Positions 58,746-64,000 of a stretch of 64,000 nt of DNA are shown piece by piece. Within the stretch, counting starts at the first letter, position 1; each line of letters starts with the position of its first letter. The notes beneath the pieces were generated by a model that was given only the letters and a program-made list of their open reading frames with translations, ran no database searches and had not been told where the DNA came from. Source of the stretch: Pseudomonadota bacterium. GTDB taxonomy: Bacteria > Pseudomonadota > Alphaproteobacteria > Rhodospirillales > Magnetospirillaceae. The position numbers and the translations under genes are program-made. The stretch lies in NCBI GenBank assembly GCA_021781575.1, contig JAJXWP010000005.1, positions 1-64,000 of the forward strand. The letters are read 5' to 3'.

Positions 58746-59611
58746 CAAGCCCTCCCTACGCCGAACAGGCCCTTCGGCCGGAACAGCAGGACCAGGAGGA
58801 ACAGGACGAAGCCGATGCCATCCTTGTAAGCCACCGAGACATAGACCGAGCCCAGCGACTCGACGATTCCGAGCAGCACGCCGCCGGCGATGGCCCCTGG
58901 GATCGAGCCCAGTCCGCCCAGCACCACGATGACGAAACATTTCACGATGAGGATCTCGCCGACCGTCGGATAGAGGTAGAGCGAGGGCGCCAGCAACACG
59001 CCGGAGGCGCCGGCGAGGGCGGTGCCGAGGCCGAAGGTGATCATGTCGATGCGTCCCACCTCGATGCCCATCAGCGCCGCCGCTTCCGGGTTTTGCGCGG
59101 TGGCGCGGATGGCCCGGCCGGTATCGGTGCGCGACAGGAACAGCGACAGCAGGCTGGTGATGGCCAGGGCCAGGCCGAAGGCGATGGCCAGCGGGATCGA
59201 CACCGAGATGCCGAAGGGCCGGGCCGGCAGCATGCCGTAGGGCAGGTTGATGTTGCGGTAGTCACCGGTCCACAGGAACAGCGCCAGATTGGCGATGAGC
59301 AGGGACAGCCCCGCGGTGTACAGCAAGGAATTGAGTTCGCCGCCGGGAATGATTTTCCGCAACAGGAAGCGGTAGACCACCATGCCGAACAGGAACATCG
59401 CCGGCATCCACAGCAGCAGCGACAGGAACGGGTCGAGATGGAGTAGCGAATAGCTCCAATAGGCGCCGAACATGCCCAGCATGACCATTTCGCCATGGGC
59501 CATGTTGATGATGCGCATGACGCCGAAGACGATGGTCAGGCCGACGGCGATCATCGCGTACAGCGTTCCGGTCAGGACGCCGCTGACCAGGCTTTGCAGG
59601 AACATTTGCAT
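58745..59611 (-). CDS. livH: Branched-chain-type ABC permease LivH
   Basis: The 288-residue permease has the LivH start LVSGVLTGTLYAMIAVGL, FGVMRIINMAHGEMVMLG near 35, and RATAQNPEAAALMGIEV near 180. The ATG at 59611 is 20 bp downstream of a large hairpin. Earlier in-frame starts would translate that hairpin and are rejected. Confidence 0.9.
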   Translation of the reverse strand: MQMFLQSLVSGVLTGTLYAMIAVGLTIVFGVMRIINMAHGEMVMLGMFGAYWSYSLLHLDPFLSLLLWMPAMFLFGMVVYRFLLRKIIPGGELNSLLYTAGLSLLIANLALFLWTGDYRNINLPYGMLPARPFGISVSIPLAIAFGLALAITSLLSLFLSRTDTGRAIRATAQNPEAAALMGIEVGRIDMITFGLGTALAGASGVLLAPSLYLYPTVGEILIVKCFVIVVLGGLGSIPGAIAGGVLLGIVESLGSVYVSVAYKDGIGFVLFLLVLLFRPKGLFGVGRA

Positions 59612-59630
59612 CCGGATCCGCCCTTGGCTA

Positions 59631-59682
59631 GTGGTGAGACTCTGACGGATGGTGCCGTCACCATCTGTCAGAGTCTCACCAC
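59631..59682 (-). repeat. 24-bp inverted repeat upstream of livH
   Basis: GTGGTGAGACTCTGACGGAT with GGTG (59631-59654) pairs with 59659-59682 with only one mismatch, around a four-base loop. In the transcript it sits 20 bases before the livH start. It may protect the upstream message, hinder livH translation, or be a mobile palindrome. Confidence 0.75.
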
Positions 59683-59709
59683 AATTCAATCAGTTGGGGG
59701 GCCGATTCA

Positions 59710-59736
59710 CCTAACGCTTGGGATCCGAGCGTTAGG
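59710..59736 (-). repeat. 9-bp inverted repeat in the livK-livH gap
   Basis: CCTAACGCT and AGCGTTAGG pair perfectly around nine bases. It is the middle of three successive hairpins. Confidence 0.65.
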
Positions 59737-59748
59737 ATCGGACCACTT

Positions 59749-59782
59749 CCGTCCCCTTGGCCCGGTGGAGCCAAGGGGACGG
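59749..59782 (-). terminator. 13-bp hairpin directly after livK
   Basis: CCGTCCCCTTGGC (59749-59761) pairs perfectly with GCCAAGGGGACGG (59770-59782). On the minus strand it begins 14 bases after the livK stop. Without a T-run it probably attenuates readthrough and stabilises the binding-protein message. Confidence 0.65.
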
Positions 59783-59795
59783 TGGATTACGACGG

Positions 59796-61010
59796 CTATT
59801 CGGGGAAGGCGTACGCCGTCTCGGCATTGGCCTTGGGATAGACGTTGAGAAGCTGTCCCTTGTGCCACTGGGCAAGCACGGAATGTTCCGGCGAATAGAT
59901 ATTCTGGTTGGTGTAGTGGTCGCCGTTGGGGCCGGTCCAGTTGCCGAACTTGGTTTTGCCGAAGGCCGTCTCCATGTCGGTGGCCAGCAGAGCCTGGCGG
60001 ACCGCCTCGCGATCGGCCTCGACATTGCCGGTCAGCTTGGCTCGCTTCAGGGCATCGGCGATCACGTAGATTACCGAATAGCCCTCGACTTCGTGCTCGT
60101 GCGGATGCAGCCCGTATCTGGCCTGGTAGTTCTTGTAGAACGTCGCGGTCAATGGGGCGTTGGGATTGCCGGACCAGGACGCCGAGGAAAACACGTTCTC
60201 GGCCAACGGCCCCAGCTGGGTGGCGAAATCCGACACGCCGAAGCCGCCGCCGAAGCCGACGAAGGCGCGCGGCGCCACGCCGATCTCCTTGGCGTGGCGG
60301 GTCATCAGGATGGCGTCGGTGGTGGCCACCGCCATCATCAGCAGGTAGTCGGGATTGGCCGCCTTCACCTTGGTCATGATCGGCTTGAAGTCCAGCGTGT
60401 TTACCGGATAGGCCTCGTCGGCGACGATCGGCACATGCTTCGATTTCAGGAAGGCCATGGTGGCCCCGGCGATGGTCTTGCCGAACAGGGTGTTGTCATA
60501 CACCACGGCGACCGATTTCGGCATGGCGCCGGGGATCTCGGTGATGAACTTGTGAAACGCCTCCGGATAGATGGAGCCGGGCGGGTTCTGGCGGAACACC
60601 CAGTCCCATCCCTTGGCGGTGATGGCGTCGGCCGACGGATGGTCGACCAGATAGGGGGTCTTCAGCCGCTGCGCCACCGAGGCGATCTCGATGGCCTGAC
60701 CGGAAGCGCGCCCGCCGGTGAGGATCAGCACCTTGTCCTCGGTGATCAACTTTTCAGCCACCGTGGCGGCCAGCGGATTCTTCGCCTGATGGTCCTCGAT
60801 GACGATTTCCAGCTTCCGCCCGTTCACCCCGCCGTTGGCGTTGATCTCGTCGACGGCCATGGAGTAGGCCTTCTTGAACTTGTCGCCGAACGGCGCGTCG
60901 GCGCCGGTCATCGGCTGGGGGGCGCCGATTTTCCACGTGTCTTCGGCGAGAGCCGCCGTGCCGATGAGGGTCAACGACGCCGCCAGCAAACAGCGCAACA
61001 TTTGCTTCAT
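59796..61010 (-). CDS. livK: Branched-chain-type ABC substrate-binding protein LivK-like
   Basis: The 404-residue exported protein has a signal peptide ending TAALAE near residue 23, then IGAPQPMTGADAPFGDKFKK, AVDEINANGGVNGRKLEIVIEDHQAK near 52, and the periplasmic-binding type 1 fold throughout. It may bind an amino acid, amide or a short acid. The gene follows mmsA after 72 bp and precedes livHMGF, so it belongs to one operon. Confidence 0.88.
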   Translation of the reverse strand: MKQMLRCLLAASLTLIGTAALAEDTWKIGAPQPMTGADAPFGDKFKKAYSMAVDEINANGGVNGRKLEIVIEDHQAKNPLAATVAEKLITEDKVLILTGGRASGQAIEIASVAQRLKTPYLVDHPSADAITAKGWDWVFRQNPPGSIYPEAFHKFITEIPGAMPKSVAVVYDNTLFGKTIAGATMAFLKSKHVPIVADEAYPVNTLDFKPIMTKVKAANPDYLLMMAVATTDAILMTRHAKEIGVAPRAFVGFGGGFGVSDFATQLGPLAENVFSSASWSGNPNAPLTATFYKNYQARYGLHPHEHEVEGYSVIYVIADALKRAKLTGNVEADREAVRQALLATDMETAFGKTKFGNWTGPNGDHYTNQNIYSPEHSVLAQWHKGQLLNVYPKANAETAYAFPE

Positions 61011-61082
61011 CTGCTTCCTCCTACCTGGTGCACTGTTAAATTAACCGCTTGTTCAGCTTTTCCGCTGGTCTCCTCGTCTCTG

Positions 61083-62621
61083 TCAGTGCGTCGGCATGAC
61101 GAAGGGGTTGGCCGACAGCGCTCCAGCCTCGGGCCAGCGGCTGGTCACGGTCTTCAGCCGCGTGTAGAAGTGCACCCCTTCGGGGCCGTGCATGGCGTGG
61201 TCGCCGAACAGCGAGTTCTTCCAGCCGCCGAAGCTGTGGAAGGCCATGGGGACTGGAATGGGAACATTCACTCCGACCATCCCGGCGGCGATGCGCCGGC
61301 AGAATTCGCGTGCCGTGCCGCCGTCGCGGGTGAACACGGCGACCCCGTTGCCGTATTCGTGGGCGTTCACCAGGTTGATCGCGGCATCGAGATCGGGCAG
61401 GCGGACGACATCCAGCACCGGGCCGAAGATCTCCTCTTTGTAGATGCGCATCGACGGCAGCACCTTGTCGAACAGGCAGCCGCCCAGGAAAAATCCTTCC
61501 TCGTGACCGGAGACTTTGAGGTTGCGCCCGTCTACCACCAGGTCCGCTCCCTCGGTGACGCCGAGGTCCACATAGCCCTTGACCCGGTTCCAGTGGTCGC
61601 GGGTGACCAGCGGCCCCATTTCGGCGTCCGGCGCGGTGCCCGGCCCCACCTTGAGGGCGCGGGCACGTTCGGCCAGGCGGGCGACCAGGCGGTCGGCGAC
61701 GTCGCCCACCGCCACGGCGACGGAGATGGCCATGCAGCGTTCACCGGCCGAACCGTAGGCCGAGCCGATCAGCGCCTCGACCGCTTGGTCGAGGTCGGCG
61801 TCGGGCATCACCACCAGATGGTTCTTGGCACCGCCCAGGGCCTGCACGCGCTTCCCGTGAGCCGCGCCGGTGGAGTAGATGTGGCGGGCGATGGGGGTGG
61901 AGCCGACGAAGCTGATCGCCGAGACCCGCGGATCGGTCAGCAAGCCGTCGACCACTTCGCGGTCACCGTGGAGAACATTGAACACCCCGTCGGGCAGCCC
62001 GGCCTCGGTCAGCAGCTCGGCCATCCGCAGCGAGGGTGACGGGTCACGTTCCGACGGCTTCAACACGAAGGTGTTGCCGCAGGCCAAAGCGACCGGGAAC
62101 ATCCACATGGGCACCATCACCGGGAAGTTGAACGGGGTGATGCCGGCGCAGACTCCCACCGGCTGGCGGATCGACCAACTGTCGATGCCGCCGCCGATCT
62201 GATCGGAGAAGTCTCCCTTGAGGAGATGCGGGATGCCGCAGGCGAACTCCACCACCTCGATGCCGCGGGTCAGTTCCCCGCGGGCATCCCACAGCACTTT
62301 GCCATGCTCGCGGGTGATCAGGGCGGTCAACTCATCGGCATTGCGTTCGAGCAGTTCCTTGAAGCGGAACAGCACCCGGGCGCGCCGCAACGGCGGCGTG
62401 TTGGCCCAGGCGGGAAGTGCGGCGGTGGCCGCGGCGACGGCCGCCTCGATCTCGGCCGCCCCGCCCAGAGGAACCAGGGCCGCGACCTTGCCGGCCGCCG
62501 GGTCGAACACCTCGCCCAAGCGGGCGCCGGAGCCGGGGAACGGCCGGCCGCCGATGAAGTGGGACAGCTTTGTGGGCGGAGCCTGATCGAAAGAGCTTGC
62601 AGTCACGGTAGCCTCGTTCAT
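61083..62621 (-). CDS. mmsA: CoA-acylating methylmalonate-semialdehyde dehydrogenase
   Basis: The 512-residue enzyme has the MmsA-type blocks [13 protein letters not shown] near 20, [21 protein letters not shown] near 160, and the active-site Cys in [10 protein letters not shown] near 300. It lacks the usual general-base Glu in that position (GGAKNHLVV instead of ELGGKN), as in true MmsA. It converts malonate or methylmalonate semialdehyde to acetyl- or propionyl-CoA in valine, beta-alanine or inositol breakdown. A TTG at 62636 is possible but lies in the operator. Confidence 0.9.
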   Translation of the reverse strand: MNEATVTASSFDQAPPTKLSHFIGGRPFPGSGARLGEVFDPAAGKVAALVPLGGAAEIEAAVAAATAALPAWANTPPLRRARVLFRFKELLERNADELTALITREHGKVLWDARGELTRGIEVVEFACGIPHLLKGDFSDQIGGGIDSWSIRQPVGVCAGITPFNFPVMVPMWMFPVALACGNTFVLKPSERDPSPSLRMAELLTEAGLPDGVFNVLHGDREVVDGLLTDPRVSAISFVGSTPIARHIYSTGAAHGKRVQALGGAKNHLVVMPDADLDQAVEALIGSAYGSAGERCMAISVAVAVGDVADRLVARLAERARALKVGPGTAPDAEMGPLVTRDHWNRVKGYVDLGVTEGADLVVDGRNLKVSGHEEGFFLGGCLFDKVLPSMRIYKEEIFGPVLDVVRLPDLDAAINLVNAHEYGNGVAVFTRDGGTAREFCRRIAAGMVGVNVPIPVPMAFHSFGGWKNSLFGDHAMHGPEGVHFYTRLKTVTSRWPEAGALSANPFVMPTH

Positions 62622-62630
62622 ATTGTTGTT

Positions 62631-62666
62631 GTTCAAAATACTGAACTAGTATTCCGTATTTTGAAC
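62631..62666. promoter_or_regulatory. IclR operator between mmsA and the regulator
   Basis: GTTCAAAATAC (62631-62641) and GTATTTTGAAC (62656-62666) form a perfect 11-bp inverted repeat with a 14-bp centre. It lies in the 74-bp divergent gap, 10 bp from the mmsA start and 30 bp from the regulator start, in an unusually AT-rich setting. It is the obvious binding site for the IclR protein and should control both genes. Confidence 0.82.
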
Positions 62667-62695
62667 GATTCGCCCACGGAGATCCTCGCCTGTCA

Positions 62696-63532
62696 ATGAA
62701 AAAAGCCCCAACCCGTAATCGCCGTAAGGTGGAGCGAGACCAGCCGGACCGACCGAAAGGCTCCGTGCCGGCGATTTTTCGCGGCGTGCAAATCCTCGAT
62801 CTGCTGGCTGCCAGCGGTGAAGCGCTGTCCCTGGCTGAGATCACCCAGCGCGTCGGGCTGCCGAAGAGCAGCGTGCTGGCGCTGTGCACCAGCCTGGTCT
62901 CGACCAACCTGGCCCGTCGCACCGAGCAGGGCTATGCCCTGGGTCCGCAGGTCCTTGATTGGGCGCATACCTATCTGAACACCACCGACATCACCAAGGA
63001 GTTTGTCCGCACCACCGACGAGTTGGGCACGTTGCGCAAGGAGGGGGTGGTGCTGGCGGTGCTGGACGGCACCGATTCCGTCTATGTGGGCTGTCGCGTC
63101 GGCGTGCAGCCGTTGGGCGTGACCTACCGCATCGGCATGCGGCTGCCGGCCCATTGCACGGCTTCGGGCAAGGCCCTGCTCAGCACCCTGCCGGACGCCC
63201 GCTTGCGGGAATTGTACGGCATGGGCGCACTGCCGGCCTTGACACCGCACAGCCATACCGACCTGGCCGGTTTGAGCCGCGACCTCGCCGAGGTGCGCCG
63301 GCAGGGCTATGCCGTCGACCGCGAGGAAACGCGCCAAGGGATGGTTTGCATCGGGGCGCCGATCTTCGACGCCACCGGCAGCCACGCCGTTGCCGCGGTG
63401 GCCGTCAGCACCCTGGCCATCCAGGCGGCCGGCCATCTGGCCGAGCTGGCCGCCTCGGTCAGCGAACTGGCGCGCCTGCTGTCACGACGCCTCGGTGGCC
63501 GTGTGCCGCGACTGGCGATGCCCCGGGAATGA
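62696..63532 (+). CDS. IclR-family transcriptional regulator
   Basis: The 278-residue protein has a winged helix (GEALSLAEITQRVGLPKSSV near 41-60) and the C-terminal IclR effector domain (RLPAHCTASGKALLS near 150, then DREETRQGMVCIGAPIFD). It is divergent from mmsA and faces a perfect inverted repeat, so it probably represses the mmsA-liv operon until its ligand, perhaps the transported substrate, is present. The first 25 residues are basic and likely disordered. Confidence 0.9.
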   Translation: MKKAPTRNRRKVERDQPDRPKGSVPAIFRGVQILDLLAASGEALSLAEITQRVGLPKSSVLALCTSLVSTNLARRTEQGYALGPQVLDWAHTYLNTTDITKEFVRTTDELGTLRKEGVVLAVLDGTDSVYVGCRVGVQPLGVTYRIGMRLPAHCTASGKALLSTLPDARLRELYGMGALPALTPHSHTDLAGLSRDLAEVRRQGYAVDREETRQGMVCIGAPIFDATGSHAVAAVAVSTLAIQAAGHLAELAASVSELARLLSRRLGGRVPRLAMPRE

Positions 63533-63612
63533 GCTTCCGCTGGCCGGCGGACTCCGCCGGGGCTACTCTTTCGTCTTGCCCATGAACGGGGCGGGACAGT
63601 CAGGACGTCATC

Positions 63613-64000
63613 ATGAGCGATATCGGACAAGCGGAAGCAATGGGAACGGCGAAGGCAAAAGAACATCACTTGCTGAGATTCCATCGCCCGTACTTGCACT
63701 TGCACTCGGTGTTCGGCGACGACTGGTTCGCCCTGAAGGCCGAAACCTTTGCCCGGTTCTTTGGAACGCCCTTGTTTCTTGTGGCTCAGACCGTGATCGT
63801 GGCGGGATGGATCATCGTCAACGTTGTCGGGCTGACGAAATTTGACGTCTATCCTTTCATTCTTCTGAATCTTGCCTTTAGTTTGCAGGCCGCCTATGCG
63901 GCGCCGCTCATCCTGCTGGCGCAGACGCGGCAGGCCGACCGCGACAAAGCGCATGCGATGGCCGATGCCGAGCACCGCGACGCCCTCAACCGGGCCAGCG
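63613..64000 (+). CDS. DUF1003 family membrane protein, cut by the window end
   Basis: The visible 129 residues have the DUF1003 pattern: FARFFGTPLFLVAQTVIVAG as the first membrane helix near 50-70, then FDVYPFILLNLAFSLQAAYA as the second near 83-102, followed by APLILLAQTRQADRDKAHA. The rest of the gene lies beyond 64000. The family is of unknown function. Confidence 0.82.
   Translation, partial: MSDIGQAEAMGTAKAKEHHLLRFHRPYLHLHSVFGDDWFALKAETFARFFGTPLFLVAQTVIVAGWIIVNVVGLTKFDVYPFILLNLAFSLQAAYAAPLILLAQTRQADRDKAHAMADAEHRDALNRAS

Noticed and set aside
59757-62039. Open frame of 760 codons on the plus strand
   Set aside because: It runs antisense through livK and mmsA and has no domain.
63548-63566. 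Terminator after the IclR gene
   Set aside because: CCGGCGG and CCGCCGG can pair, but there is no T-run, and the same word occurs near 49617 inside another context, so it is weak evidence.

Overview
The window is about 64 kb of high-GC DNA. Gene content suggests an alphaproteobacterium, probably in or near the Rhodospirillales: a PQQ-alcohol oxidation regulon, a NosR-like flavoprotein with ApbE, NikR, PEP-CTERM proteins and many toxin-antitoxin pairs. No rRNA, tRNA or CRISPR array was recognised, and the genus cannot be fixed from the sequence alone.

Layout. 1-250 holds the 3' end of a group II intron and one copy of a dispersed hairpin repeat; the second copy lies 31 kb away. 249-7671 is a housekeeping-like stretch (FemAB-like acyltransferase, DUF445 membrane protein, a decayed MaoC-type dehydratase, RidA, a nickel transporter with an exact NikR-type operator, FAH-family hydrolase, YqgE, metallo-hydrolase). 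7900-11034 holds a frameshifted remnant of the typA 3' end, a lysR with one in-frame amber codon, and the DoxX-pirin-azoreductase operon it presumably controlled. 11067-17195 is a compact array of toxin-antitoxin modules (TumE/TumA, VapBC, PemK/Phd, VapBC, a nuclease-like orphan, MazEF, VapBC) separated by a roughly 54-bp repeat that is always in the same orientation. 17502-20666 carries an ABC-F ATPase and a PEP-CTERM protein behind a textbook sigma-54 promoter.

20674-31422 is the least familiar part: an all-minus-strand set of an aminotransferase, a LysR regulator, four different U32-family proteins, a periplasmic-binding-fold protein without signal peptide, a PEP-synthase-like phosphotransferase and a short-chain dehydrogenase. 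It looks like an Fe-S-dependent biosynthetic or modification pathway that I cannot match to a described system. It is followed by nikR and a second sorting-signal protein.

33232-55486 is a PQQ-dependent alcohol oxidation region: ApbE, NosR-like flavoprotein, TonB, outer-membrane channel, beta-propeller, two binding proteins, two PedF-type cytochromes c, a haem-binding protein, and a quinoprotein dehydrogenase with the Asp-x-Asp signature of lanthanide enzymes. It also holds a LuxR-type response regulator, an ABC importer, a hybrid kinase with a FIST sensor (NahK/NosP-like), and an NAD aldehyde dehydrogenase with DUF779. Short ACYAAAGTA-like motifs recur in its promoters, and a close match also lies upstream of the aminotransferase-LysR-U32 cluster.

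56369-63532 is a branched-chain-type ABC importer in an apparent operon with methylmalonate-semialdehyde dehydrogenase. It faces an IclR regulator across a perfect 11-bp inverted repeat. The window ends inside a DUF1003 gene.
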